Source of the DNA: an uncultured Arachnia sp.
GTDB taxonomy: Bacteria > Actinomycetota > Actinomycetes > Propionibacteriales > Propionibacteriaceae
DNA: 64,000 nt
Direction of reading: 5' to 3'
NCBI GenBank assembly: GCA_934636715.1
Contig: CAKUBE010000007.1
Location: 17,759 to 81,758, forward strand
In this document: piece by piece, positions 45,942 to 54,067 of the stretch
Layout of the letters: every line of letters begins with the position of its first letter
Numbering within the stretch: the stretch's first letter is position 1
Notes under the pieces: generated by a model
The model's database searches: none
What the model saw: only the letters and a program-made list of their open reading frames with translations
What the model was told of the DNA's origin: nothing
Made by a program: the position numbers and the translations under genes

Positions 45942-46424
45942 CTAGGTAGTCCTGTACTTCGTCAGCAGGTCCGCGGGGATGTGGCAGTAGTCGTCCGGGC
46001 ACTTCTCCAGTCGATCCTGGTGCTCGTCCGCGCTCCGCACGTAGTTCACAAGGGGTAACACCTCGACGGCGACGCGGTCGGCGTCGCCCCTCGCGGCGAT
46101 GAAGGCCCTCGCCTGTTCGAGGTGGGCGGGGTCCTCGGAGTACACGCCCGTGCGGTACCTCTCGCCGACGTCGTCGCCCTGCCTGTTCACGCTGTACGGG
46201 TCGATGATCTCGAAGAGGTACGCCGTCAGCTCGCCGACGGTCACGGCGTCGGGGTCGAACTCGGTCCGCACGCATTCCGCATAGCCGTCGTACTCCCCGT
46301 CGAGGGCGCTGCCCGTCCCGTTGGCCCGCCCCGCCTCGGTCGCGGTCACCCCCGGCAGCGTCCTGAGATAAGCCTGCACGCCCCACAGGCACCCGCCCGC
46401 GAGGTAGATCTCAGAGAAAGACAT
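45942..46424 (-). CDS. msrA: Peptide methionine-S-sulfoxide reductase MsrA
   Basis: Repairs the S-epimer of methionine sulfoxide in proteins and free amino acids. It is 160 residues, short but complete, with the active-site motif YLAGGCLWGVQAYL (nucleophile Cys, family GGCFWG), EYDGYAECVRTEFDP and FEIIDPYSVNRQGDDVGERY with the conserved YSxNRQGxDxGxxYR. Another Cys in KCPDDYCHI may resolve the sulfenic acid. The start overlaps the SDR stop by 14 nt. The stop is next to a terminator. Confidence 0.95.
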   Translation of the reverse strand: MSFSEIYLAGGCLWGVQAYLRTLPGVTATEAGRANGTGSALDGEYDGYAECVRTEFDPDAVTVGELTAYLFEIIDPYSVNRQGDDVGERYRTGVYSEDPAHLEQARAFIAARGDADRVAVEVLPLVNYVRSADEHQDRLEKCPDDYCHIPADLLTKYRTT

Positions 46425-47268
46425 CGGGGAAGAGGGCTTCGTCGGGGGTGCCGGGGACGGCGGCGTAGCGGGACAGGTCCGTGACGCCGGCCTCGGCGAG
46501 GACGTCCTCGACCAGCAGCGACCGGCCCGTGAGTTCCCGCGACGGCGCGGCCAGCACCAGGTACGCCGCGTCGGCGTAGATCTCCGGGGTGCGGCTGGCA
46601 GCCATCAGGCGGTCGCCGCCCAGGAGGTTCTGCACCGCGGCGGTGGCGATCGTCGTGCGCGGCCACAGCGTGTTCGCGGCGACGCCGTCGGCGCGGAACT
46701 CCTCGGCAAACCCCAGTGTGGCAAGGGTCATCGCGTACTTCGCGAGCATGTACCCGACGTGCGCGCCCAGCCAGCGCGGCTCGAGGTTCAGCGGAGGCGA
46801 CAGCGTCAGCACGTGCGGATTCGGGCTCTTCAACAGGTGCGGGAGCGCGGCGCGCGTCAGCATGAACGTGCCGCGCGCGTTCACGTCGGCCATGAGGTCG
46901 TAGCGCTGGGGCGCGAGGTCGAGCGTGCGGGACAGGTCGATCGCGCTGGCATTGTTGACCACGACGTCGATGCCCCCGAACGCGTCGACGGCGGCGGTGA
47001 CGGCGCGCTCGATGTCGGCGTCGTCGCGCACGTCCCCGACGACGGCGACCGCCTGCCCGCCGGCCGCACGGATCTCGTCGGCCGCGGTGTGGATTGTGCC
47101 GGGCAGCCGCGGATGCGGTTGGTCCGTCTTGGCGAGCAGGACGACGTTCGCGCCGTCGGCCGCGGCGCGCAGCGCAATCGCCAAGCCGATCCCGCGGCTA
47201 CCTCCGGAGATCAAGACCGTTCGGTGCTCGAGGTTCAGAGGGTGGCTCGGGTCTATTGGTTTCGACAC
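46411..47268 (-). CDS. SDR-family dehydrogenase (HSDL2-like)
   Basis: A 285-residue short-chain dehydrogenase. The NADP-binding motif LISGGSRGIGLAIALRAA is near residue 20, the NNASAIDLSRTLDL segment follows, and the catalytic YMLAK (Tyr-x3-Lys) is preceded by LTLSPPLNL. This matches hydroxysteroid dehydrogenase-like 2 proteins; substrate unknown, perhaps an acyl-CoA or related metabolite given the hydratase neighbour. The GTG start, with GAGG upstream, lies in hairpin element C, so residues 1-5 (MSKPI) come from the repeat. The frame is open farther to a GTG at 47451 that overlaps the hydratase stop, which would add 61 residues of G-G-G-I-P-L-V-E-P repeats. Confidence 0.88.
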   Translation of the reverse strand: MSKPIDPSHPLNLEHRTVLISGGSRGIGLAIALRAAADGANVVLLAKTDQPHPRLPGTIHTAADEIRAAGGQAVAVVGDVRDDADIERAVTAAVDAFGGIDVVVNNASAIDLSRTLDLAPQRYDLMADVNARGTFMLTRAALPHLLKSPNPHVLTLSPPLNLEPRWLGAHVGYMLAKYAMTLATLGFAEEFRADGVAANTLWPRTTIATAAVQNLLGGDRLMAASRTPEIYADAAYLVLAAPSRELTGRSLLVEDVLAEAGVTDLSRYAAVPGTPDEALFPDVFL

Positions 47269-47300
47269 GGGCGCTCGTTCCTCGCGGCCCGGCTCAACCA
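47257..47300 (-). repeat. Dispersed hairpin element, copy C (supplies SDR start)
   Basis: A 44-bp copy on the minus strand: outer arms TGGTT/AACCA (47296-47300 with 47257-47261), inner GGGC/GCCC and CGC/GCG pairs, GAGGAACGAG in place of AAGGAG, then GTG at 47268, the SDR start codon. Confidence 0.85.
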
Positions 47301-47449
47301 GCGGAATCCCACCGCCCGGCTCAACCAGCGGAATCCCACCCCCCGGCTCAACCAGCGGAATCCCACCGCCCGGGTCGACCGGCGGAATCCCACCGCCCGG
47401 CTCAATCAGCGGAATCCCACCGTCCGGGTCGACCAGCGGTGTGCCGCTC
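47288..47449 (-). repeat. 27-bp tandem repeat, six units
   Basis: Six units of 27 bp start at 47288, 47315, 47342, 47369, 47396 and 47423 (the last diverged). On the plus strand a unit begins CCCGGCTCAACCAGCGGAAT; its reverse complement contains CCGCTGGTTGAGCC, the left end of hairpin element C, which it adjoins. As 27 is a multiple of 3, the array stays in frame with the SDR gene and would encode a nine-residue repeat (GGGIPLVEP). Confidence 0.9.
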
Positions 47450-48230
47450 ACGACTTCGCTCCCGACGAGCGGGCGGCGAACGCCTGGATGCGAGCGCGGG
47501 CCTCGGGCGTGTCGACGGCGGCGCCGATGGTGCGCGCCTCCTCGTCGAGCTGCTGCGCCAAGGTGCGCGCGGGGCGGGACCGGACGAGGCGCTTCGCCTC
47601 GCCGAACGCGTGGCTGGCGCCGTCGGCCCAACTCCTCGCCACCTCCTCGGCCCGGCGGACGACGCCCTCCCGGCCGCCCTCGACGACCTCGGCGACGAGT
47701 CCCCACTCGAGAGCCTGGCGGGCGGCGAGCATGGTGTCGGTGAGCAGCAGCTGCAGCGCGCGGCGCTCTCCGACGGCGCGGCCCAGCAGCGCGGTCACGG
47801 CCAGATCCGGCGTGAGGCCGACATTGGCGTACCGGCTCCCCAGGCGCGAGTCGGAGCCGACGACGGCGTAGTCGGAGGCCAGCAGCAAGCCGAGGCCGCC
47901 GCCCGCGGTGGTGCCGTGCGCGGCCGCCACGACGGGCACGTGCGACTCGATCAGCGCGAGCAGCCCCCGGTTGATGGTGCGCGCCAGGCGTTCGACCTCC
48001 GACCCCGACCGCACGGAGGTCGCCATCGCGACGACGTCCCCGCCCGCGCAGAAGGCCGCGCCCGCGGCGTCGATGAGGATGGCCTTGACGCCCTCGCGCC
48101 CGGTCGCGCTCCGGGCGGCGTCGGCGAACGCGTCGGCCATGGTCGCGTCGAACGCGTTCAGCCGATGCGGCCGGTTCAGCGTGAGGCGCGCCACGCCGTC
48201 GTGGAAGGAGATCAGGATGGGCTCGGTCAC
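47448..48230 (-). CDS. Enoyl-CoA hydratase/isomerase family protein
   Basis: A 260-residue crotonase-fold protein, likely hydrating or isomerising an acyl-CoA. Oxyanion-hole motifs AAFCAGGDVVAM and HGTTAGGGLGLLLASDYAVV are present; LNRPHRLNAFD is typical of the N-terminal part. The Glu pair of classical hydratases is not clearly conserved, so an isomerase or another crotonase reaction is possible. GTG 48230 is chosen because AGGAGG lies 5 nt upstream; an in-frame GTG at 48254 would add 8 residues. Its TGA overlaps the alternative SDR start by GTGA. Confidence 0.88.
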   Translation of the reverse strand: MTEPILISFHDGVARLTLNRPHRLNAFDATMADAFADAARSATGREGVKAILIDAAGAAFCAGGDVVAMATSVRSGSEVERLARTINRGLLALIESHVPVVAAAHGTTAGGGLGLLLASDYAVVGSDSRLGSRYANVGLTPDLAVTALLGRAVGERRALQLLLTDTMLAARQALEWGLVAEVVEGGREGVVRRAEEVARSWADGASHAFGEAKRLVRSRPARTLAQQLDEEARTIGAAVDTPEARARIQAFAARSSGAKS

Positions 48231-48313
48231 GGCGCCTCCTCGCTCGTCGTTCACCCCACCCTATTGCCTTCCGCTGGCGTAGGCTTCCGGCAACCGACCC
48301 GAGAGGACCGACG

Positions 48314-49393
48314 ATGGCCAAGCTGTGGGCAACCGATCCGCGCGACGCGCTGCGCGTCACCCCCGACTTCGATCTCGCCTCCTTCGACCGCGCCGGCACC
48401 CCCGGATTCGACGGCGACCGGGTCGCAGCCGACAAGCTCATGGCCGCGCGCGGCCAGCTGATGGCCGAGCTGCAGGAGCGGCTGTACGCCAACGGGCGCT
48501 CCGGCGGGACCGAGCGCGTCCTCGTCGTCGTACAAGGCCTCGACACGGCGGGCAAGGGCGGGATCGCGCGGCACGTGATGGGCATGGTCGACCCGCAGGG
48601 CGTCGCGCTGCGCAGCTTCGGCGTCCCCACCGAGGAGGAGCGCGCGCACCACTACCTGTGGCGCATCGAGCGGGCGCTGCCCACGCCCGGCAAGATCGGG
48701 CTGTTCGACCGCTCGCACTACGAGGACGTGCTCGTGGTGCGCGTGGACAACCTCGTCGACGCGAACGTCTGGGGCGCGCGCTACGAGGAGATCAACGCGT
48801 GGGAGAAGGCGCTCGTCGACGACGGCGTGCGCATCCTGAAGTTCGCGATGATGGTCTCGCACGAGGAGCAGGGGATGCGCCTGATGGAGCGCCTCGACCG
48901 CCCCGACAAGCGGTGGAAGTACTCCCCCGGCGACCTGAAGACGCGGGCCAAGTGGGACGCCTATCAGGAGGCCTACGCCGACGTCTTCCGCCTCACCTCG
49001 ACGGAGCACGCGCCCTGGTACGTGCTGCCCGCGGATCGCAAGTGGTACCCGCGCCTCGCGGTGACCGAGATCCTGACCCGCACGCTGGTCGACATGGACC
49101 TGCGCTGGCCGCTGCCCGACTTCGACCCCGCCGAGCAGCGCGCCGCGCTGGCCGCGACGATGTCGCGCGCGGCGCTCGAGGCGTCGCTCGCCGAGACCAA
49201 GGACGCCGTCGCCTCGGCCTTGGCGGAGAACGTCGAGGTCAAGGAGGAGGTCGCCGCGCTGCTGACCTCGCACGCGGACGCCGACGGGAAGTCACGGGCG
49301 AAGGCGGAGGCGAAGCAGCGCAAGGCCGAGTGGGAGAAGGACCTCGCCGCGACCCTCGCCCAGAAACGCGAACTGTTGGCTCAGACGGATTGA
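48314..49393 (+). CDS. Polyphosphate kinase 2 family protein
   Basis: Transfers phosphate between polyphosphate and nucleotides (NDP or NMP). It has 359 residues, with a PPK2 core at about 60-270: Walker A GLDTAGKGGIARHV, FDRSHYEDVLVVRVDNLV (lid and Walker B region), MMVSHEEQGMRLMERLD and KRWKYSPGDLKTRAKWDAYQ. An extra Ala/Glu/Lys-rich helical tail of ~80 residues is unusual in length. GAGAGGACCGACG precedes ATG 48314. The class (AMP, ADP or general) cannot be fixed by eye. Confidence 0.92.
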   Translation: MAKLWATDPRDALRVTPDFDLASFDRAGTPGFDGDRVAADKLMAARGQLMAELQERLYANGRSGGTERVLVVVQGLDTAGKGGIARHVMGMVDPQGVALRSFGVPTEEERAHHYLWRIERALPTPGKIGLFDRSHYEDVLVVRVDNLVDANVWGARYEEINAWEKALVDDGVRILKFAMMVSHEEQGMRLMERLDRPDKRWKYSPGDLKTRAKWDAYQEAYADVFRLTSTEHAPWYVLPADRKWYPRLAVTEILTRTLVDMDLRWPLPDFDPAEQRAALAATMSRAALEASLAETKDAVASALAENVEVKEEVAALLTSHADADGKSRAKAEAKQRKAEWEKDLAATLAQKRELLAQTD

Positions 49394-49731
49394 TGTGAGA
49401 CGACGGCGCGCTCGTGCGGGGCGAGCGCTGCCGCGAGGCGGACGAGCGCGTCGAGGCGGACGCCGTCGGGAACGCGGGAGAGCAGATCGACGAGTTCCGC
49501 CGCCAGCACCTCCGCCTGCGTGTTGTGCGCGCGGTACTGCCACGCGCGGTTGACCAGTTCGCGGTCGACCAAGCCCTTCTTCGCCAGCCGATCCAGCACC
49601 GTCATCACGGTGGTGTAGGCCAGTTCGCGCTCGGCGGAGAGGGCGGCATGGACGTCGGCTACGCTGCGGGGCTCGTCTAAAACCCACAGCAGCTCCATAA
49701 CGCGCTGCTCAAGCTCTCCCCGGGACGGCAT
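49381..49731 (-). CDS. BlaI/MecI/CopY-family repressor
   Basis: A 116-residue winged-helix regulator: GELEQRVMELLWVLDEPRSV, then DVHAALSAERELAYTTVMTV and LDRLAKKGLV (HTH and wing), with a helical dimerisation tail. ATG 49731 lies 7 nt after TATGCT on the minus strand (49739-49744), so the mRNA is probably leaderless. It is divergent from cydABDC, with only 79 bp between the starts; control of the cytochrome bd operon is inferred. There is no BlaR/MecR-type sensor protease nearby. Its 3' end overlaps the PPK2 gene by 13 nt. Confidence 0.9.
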   Translation of the reverse strand: MPSRGELEQRVMELLWVLDEPRSVADVHAALSAERELAYTTVMTVLDRLAKKGLVDRELVNRAWQYRAHNTQAEVLAAELVDLLSRVPDGVRLDALVRLAAALAPHERAVVSHQSV

Positions 49732-49775
49732 GGCCCCAAGCATAGGGGGATTTCGGACCCACTTCGCGACAGGTT

Positions 49776-49803
49776 GTCGTTTTACGACGCGGAGTAGTAC
49801 GTT
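49776..49803 (+). promoter_or_regulatory. cydA promoter and possible BlaI-type operator
   Basis: GTCGT-TTT-ACGAC (49776-49788) is a 13-bp perfect palindrome followed by TACGTT (49798-49803), a -10 box 7 nt before the cydA ATG. The palindrome lies just upstream of the -10, where a repressor would block transcription, and between cydA and the divergent BlaI-type gene. Confidence 0.55.
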
Positions 49804-49810
49804 CAGGCGC

Positions 49811-51295
49811 ATGGACCCTGTACTCCTGGCACGGTGGCAGTTCGGGATTACCACCGTCTACCACTACCTGTTTGTGCCCATCACCATCGGCATGTCGATG
49901 CTGGTGGCCATCCTCCAGACCTTCTGGGTGCGGACCGGCAAAGAGGCCTACCTGCGCCTGACCAAGTTCTTCGGCAAGCTCTTCCTGATCAACTTCGCGC
50001 TCGGCGTCGTCACCGGCATCGTGCAGGAGTTCCAGTTCGGCATGAACTGGTCCGAGTACTCCCGCTTCGTCGGCGACGTCTTCGGTGCCCCGCTCGCGCT
50101 CGAGGCGCTCCTGGCGTTCTTCCTCGAGTCCACCTTCATCGGCCTCTGGATCTTCGGCTGGGACAAGCTGCCCAAGAGGCTCCACCTGATGACCATCTAC
50201 CTGGCCGCGATCGGCACCATGCTGTCGGCGGTCTTCATCCTCGCCGCGAACTCGTGGATGCAGAACCCGGTGGGCACCGTCGTCAACAACGGCCGCGCGG
50301 AGCTCGACGGCGTCGGCGGCTTCCTCGAGGTGCTCACCAACCCGATCTTCCTCGTCACCTTCCCGCACGTGATGTCCGCGGCCTACATGGTCGCCGGCGG
50401 CCTGATGGCAGGCATCGCGGGCTGGCACCTCGCGAAGGTCGGCCGCGACGGCGAGGCCAAGCCCGGCGACGCCGCCGCCTACCGCTTCGCCGCACGCTTC
50501 GGCGCGTGGGTGCTGCTGGGCGCGTCGGTGGTCGCCTTCATCAGCGGCGACCTCCAGTCCAAGGCCATGACGCAGGTGCAGCCCATGAAGATGGCCGCCG
50601 CGGAGGCCCTCTTCCACACCACCAAGAACGCGTCGTTCTCCCTCGTCACCATCGGCAGCCTCGACGGCACGCAGGCCCTGTGGGAGATCCGCATCCCCGG
50701 CCTGCTCTCCCTGCTGTCCGGCGAGGAGGAGGTGCAGGGCATCAACGACCTGCGCGCGCAGTTCAAGGAGGAGGGCTTCCGGCAGAACGACGGCGGGCAG
50801 CAGACGCTCCAGGAGCAGCGCGCGGCGCACATCCTCGAGGCCTACCCGGACCTGGACCCGATGCCGAACATCCCCGTTTCGTACTGGTCGTTCCGGCTCA
50901 TGATCGGGCTGGGCATGCTGGGCGCGGGGATCGGGGTGCTCACGCTGTGGCTGCTGCGCAAGGACCGTCTCCCGAAGGCCGGCCTGGTCTGGACGGCCAT
51001 GATGTGGGCGATGCCGCTCGGCCCGCTGTTCGCCAACTCGTTCGGCTGGATCTTCACCGAGATGGGCCGCCAGCCCTGGCTGGTCGCGGGCGTGATGCCG
51101 ACGGCGTCGGGCGTCTCGACGAGCGTGCCCGCGTCGTCGGTGCTGATCTCGATGATCACCTACACGCTGATCTACGGCGGTCTCGCGGTGATCGAGGTGT
51201 GGCTGTTCCTGAAGTACGCGAAGAAGGGCCTGCCCGACGTCGCGCCGCCCGAGGTGCAGACCGATCCCGACGCTCCTATGACCTTCGCCTACTGA
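49811..51295 (+). CDS. cydA: Cytochrome bd quinol oxidase subunit I
   Basis: Haem-bearing subunit of the high-affinity terminal oxidase, 494 residues, about nine membrane helices. N-terminal LARWQFGITTVYHYLFVPIT contains the haem b595/d axial His region; EFQFGMNWSEYSRFVGDVFG, AAGAYMV-like PHVMSAAYMVAGG and the Q-loop (about residues 250-330) are present. The Q-loop is of the short type usual for actinobacteria. Leaderless start ATG 49811. First gene of cydABDC. Confidence 0.97.
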   Translation: MDPVLLARWQFGITTVYHYLFVPITIGMSMLVAILQTFWVRTGKEAYLRLTKFFGKLFLINFALGVVTGIVQEFQFGMNWSEYSRFVGDVFGAPLALEALLAFFLESTFIGLWIFGWDKLPKRLHLMTIYLAAIGTMLSAVFILAANSWMQNPVGTVVNNGRAELDGVGGFLEVLTNPIFLVTFPHVMSAAYMVAGGLMAGIAGWHLAKVGRDGEAKPGDAAAYRFAARFGAWVLLGASVVAFISGDLQSKAMTQVQPMKMAAAEALFHTTKNASFSLVTIGSLDGTQALWEIRIPGLLSLLSGEEEVQGINDLRAQFKEEGFRQNDGGQQTLQEQRAAHILEAYPDLDPMPNIPVSYWSFRLMIGLGMLGAGIGVLTLWLLRKDRLPKAGLVWTAMMWAMPLGPLFANSFGWIFTEMGRQPWLVAGVMPTASGVSTSVPASSVLISMITYTLIYGGLAVIEVWLFLKYAKKGLPDVAPPEVQTDPDAPMTFAY

Positions 51296-51307
51296 GGATC
51301 ATCGACC

Positions 51308-52384
51308 ATGCTTCATCTTCTTGAGACCACGGCGTCGGTCCCGACGCTGGCCACCATCTGGTTCCTGCTCGCCACCGTGCTGTGGCTGGGCTACTTCTTC
51401 CTCGAGGGCTTCGACTACGGCGTCGCCATGCTCATTCCGGTCCTCGGCAAGAACGAGAAGGACAAGCGCGTCATCGTCAACACCATCGGCCCCGTCTGGG
51501 ACGGCAACGAGGTGTGGCTGCTGACCGCGGGCGGCGCGATGTTCGCGGCGTTCCCCGGCTGGTACGCGTCGCTGTTCTCCGGCCTCTACCTTCCGCTGCT
51601 GCTGGTGCTCGTCGGCCTGATCCTGCGCGGTGTCGCGTTCGAGTACCGCTCGAAGCATCCCGACACGCGCTACCGCAACATGCTCGACTGGTTCGCCACC
51701 GTCGGCTCGTTCATCCCCTCGCTGGTGTTCGGCGTCGGCTTCGCGAACTTCGTCATCGGCCTCGCCAACGACGGCCTGCACTTCACCGGCTCGTTCTGGA
51801 GCCTCTTCGGCCCGTTCGCGCTGCTCGGCGGCGTGATGCTCGTCGTGCTGTTCCTGGTGCATGGTTCGGCGTTCATCGCGCTGAAGACCAAGGGCGACAT
51901 CCACGACCGCGCGGAGGCGTTCGGCGCGAAGTTCGGCTGGGCGGCGACGGCGCTCGTGGCGCTGTTCGTGATCTGCCAGAACATCCTCTGGCCGGCGAAC
52001 TCCGAGTTCGGCGACTTCACGGTGTTCGCGTGGGTCTCCGGCATCGTCTCGATCGCGGCGATCGGGGGCGCGACGGTGATGATCGGCAAGGGCCGCGACG
52101 GCTGGGGCTTCGTCCTCACCGGGCTCTCGGTCGTGACGCTGTTCGTCGGCATCTTCCTGAGGATGTACGGCAACCTCGGCTTCGCGCAGGACACCTCGGT
52201 GCCCGTCACCGAGCGGCTGAACATCGTCACCGCAGCGTCGTCGCCGACGACCCTGACCATCATGACCTGGGCCGCGGTGATCTTCGTCCCGATCGTCCTC
52301 GCCTACCAGGCCTGGTCCTACTGGGTGTTCCACAAGCGCATCTCGACGGGTAACATCCCCGACGACATCGAGGCCGTCGCCTGA
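51308..52384 (+). CDS. cydB: Cytochrome bd quinol oxidase subunit II
   Basis: A 358-residue partner subunit, eight or nine membrane helices. Family motifs: WLGYFFLEGFDYGVAMLIPV, TIGPVWDGNEVWLLTAGGAM, FAAFPGWYASLFSG and RGVAFEYRSKHPD. It starts 12 nt after cydA, and the next gene is the CydDC exporter needed to assemble the oxidase. Confidence 0.97.
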   Translation: MLHLLETTASVPTLATIWFLLATVLWLGYFFLEGFDYGVAMLIPVLGKNEKDKRVIVNTIGPVWDGNEVWLLTAGGAMFAAFPGWYASLFSGLYLPLLLVLVGLILRGVAFEYRSKHPDTRYRNMLDWFATVGSFIPSLVFGVGFANFVIGLANDGLHFTGSFWSLFGPFALLGGVMLVVLFLVHGSAFIALKTKGDIHDRAEAFGAKFGWAATALVALFVICQNILWPANSEFGDFTVFAWVSGIVSIAAIGGATVMIGKGRDGWGFVLTGLSVVTLFVGIFLRMYGNLGFAQDTSVPVTERLNIVTAASSPTTLTIMTWAAVIFVPIVLAYQAWSYWVFHKRISTGNIPDDIEAVA

Positions 52385-52438
52385 CGGCCCTTGAGCCGTG
52401 CCGCAAGCGCCGTCGGGAGCGCATGAAAGACTGACGCA

Positions 52439-54067
52439 ATGGCCGGACCGATTCACCCGCGACTGCTGCGGCGGGCGCGCGCGACGCGCGTGTTCGTCGT
52501 CGCCAGTGTCGCCGTCGGGCTGTTGACGGCGGGGCTGCTGATCGCGCAGGCGCACCTGCTGGCCGACTGGATCACGCGCGCGTTCGCCGAGCGCGCGCTC
52601 CCGCCGGGCTGGGGGTCCGGCCTTGCGTCGCTCCTCGCCGTCTTCGCCGGGCGAGGGGTGCTCGCCTGGGCGAGTTCGGTGCTCGCCCACCGCAGCGCCG
52701 CCGCCGTGAAGTCGGAACTGCGCCGCGACGTCCTCCGCGCCCGGCTGGCCACTCCTGTCGGGGGCGCGTCGTCGGCGACGCTGGTGCGCGTCGTCACGCA
52801 GGGCCTCGACGCCCTCGACGGGTACTTCTCGAAGTACCTGCCCCAGCTCGGGCTCGCGATGACCGTGCCGTTCCTCGTCGGGGGCGCGATCCTGCTCGCC
52901 GACTGGCAGTCGGCCCTGATCATCGCGTTCACGCTCCCGCTGATCCCGGTGTTCATGGCACTGATCGGGTGGACCACGAAGACCGCGACAGCGCACAGCT
53001 TCGCCGTCGCGGACCGGCTGGCGAACCACTTCGCGGACCTCATCGCCGGCCTGCCGACGCTCCAGGCGTTCGCGCGGGCGCGGGCGCAGCGGAAGGGGGT
53101 CGAGGTCGGCGAGGAGCAGTACCGCGAGGCGACGATGCGCACGCTGTGGGTGAGCTTCCTTTCGTCGTTCGCGCTGGAACTGCTGGCGACGCTGTCCGTC
53201 GCCGTCGTGGCGGTCACCGTCGGCTTCCGGCTGGTCTACGGGCATGTCGACTTCTCCACCGCCCTCTTCGTCCTGATCCTCGCTCCCGAGGCGTTCCTGC
53301 CCGTCCGCCAGGTGGGCGTGCACTTCCACGACTCAGCCGACGGCATCGCCGCCGCCGACGCGGCCTTCGAGATCATCGACGCCGCCCCGCCCCCTGCCCT
53401 CCCCCACCGACCGGCGCCAGCAATGTTCCCTGGGGAGACGATCTTGCGCCTGGACGACGTGGCCTACACCTATCCGGGAGCTGAGTCCGCCGCCGTCGAG
53501 GGGCTGAGCCTGACGATCGCCCTCGGGGAGGTCGTCGCGCTGAGCGGCGCCTCCGGCGGCGGGAAGTCGACGGCGCTGGCGCTCGCGATGGGCTTCCTCT
53601 CCCCCTCCGCGGGGCGTGTGATCGTCGACGGCGCCGATCTCGCCGAGCTGGACCCCGCAGGCTGGCGAGCCCGCGTCGCCTGGGTCGCGCAGGAGCCCGG
53701 GCTGATCAACGGCACCGTCGGCGACAACGTCGCACTGGGTGGGGCGAGCGGGATCGCAGAGGCGCTCCGCGACGCGGGCGCCGATTTCGGGCCTGACAAG
53801 CCCGTGGGCGACGACGGCGAGGGGCTGTCCACGGGCGAGCGGCGGCGGGTCGCGCTCGCCCGCGCGCTGGTGCGCATCCGGGTCGGCGGCGCGAGGCTGC
53901 TGATCCTCGACGAGCCCACGGCCGGGCTGGACGCCGCGACGGAGGCCCGCGTCGTCGACGCCGTGCGCGCCACGGGCGCCGGCGCGCTGATCGTCTCGCA
54001 CCGCCCCGCGGTGCTCGCCGCCGCCGACCGGGTCGTCACCGTCGAGTCGAGGGAGGCCGTCCGATGA
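52439..54067 (+). CDS. cydD: Thiol/haem-linked ABC exporter subunit CydD
   Basis: A 542-residue half-transporter of the CydDC complex needed for cytochrome bd assembly (exports cysteine/glutathione in E. coli; in a mycothiol organism the cargo may differ). Six membrane helices, then an ATPase with Walker A GASGGGKST, signature LSTGERRRVALARAL (Thr in place of Gly) and Walker B LLILDEPTAGLD. The 54-bp gap to cydB holds CCTTGAGCCGTGCC, weakly similar to the dispersed hairpin element. ATGA overlap with cydC. Confidence 0.94.
   Translation: MAGPIHPRLLRRARATRVFVVASVAVGLLTAGLLIAQAHLLADWITRAFAERALPPGWGSGLASLLAVFAGRGVLAWASSVLAHRSAAAVKSELRRDVLRARLATPVGGASSATLVRVVTQGLDALDGYFSKYLPQLGLAMTVPFLVGGAILLADWQSALIIAFTLPLIPVFMALIGWTTKTATAHSFAVADRLANHFADLIAGLPTLQAFARARAQRKGVEVGEEQYREATMRTLWVSFLSSFALELLATLSVAVVAVTVGFRLVYGHVDFSTALFVLILAPEAFLPVRQVGVHFHDSADGIAAADAAFEIIDAAPPPALPHRPAPAMFPGETILRLDDVAYTYPGAESAAVEGLSLTIALGEVVALSGASGGGKSTALALAMGFLSPSAGRVIVDGADLAELDPAGWRARVAWVAQEPGLINGTVGDNVALGGASGIAEALRDAGADFGPDKPVGDDGEGLSTGERRRVALARALVRIRVGGARLLILDEPTAGLDAATEARVVDAVRATGAGALIVSHRPAVLAAADRVVTVESREAVR

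Noticed and set aside
47288..47449. Regularly repeated 27-bp units that could be taken for a CRISPR array
   Set aside because: The units are directly adjacent, with no spacers, contain the dispersed element's left end, and there are no cas genes nearby.
52383..52428. CCTTGAGCCGTGCC region before cydD as another element copy
   Set aside because: The left end is similar, but the right part reads ATGAAAGAC rather than GTGTCGAAAGG and the arms do not pair; at most a decayed remnant.
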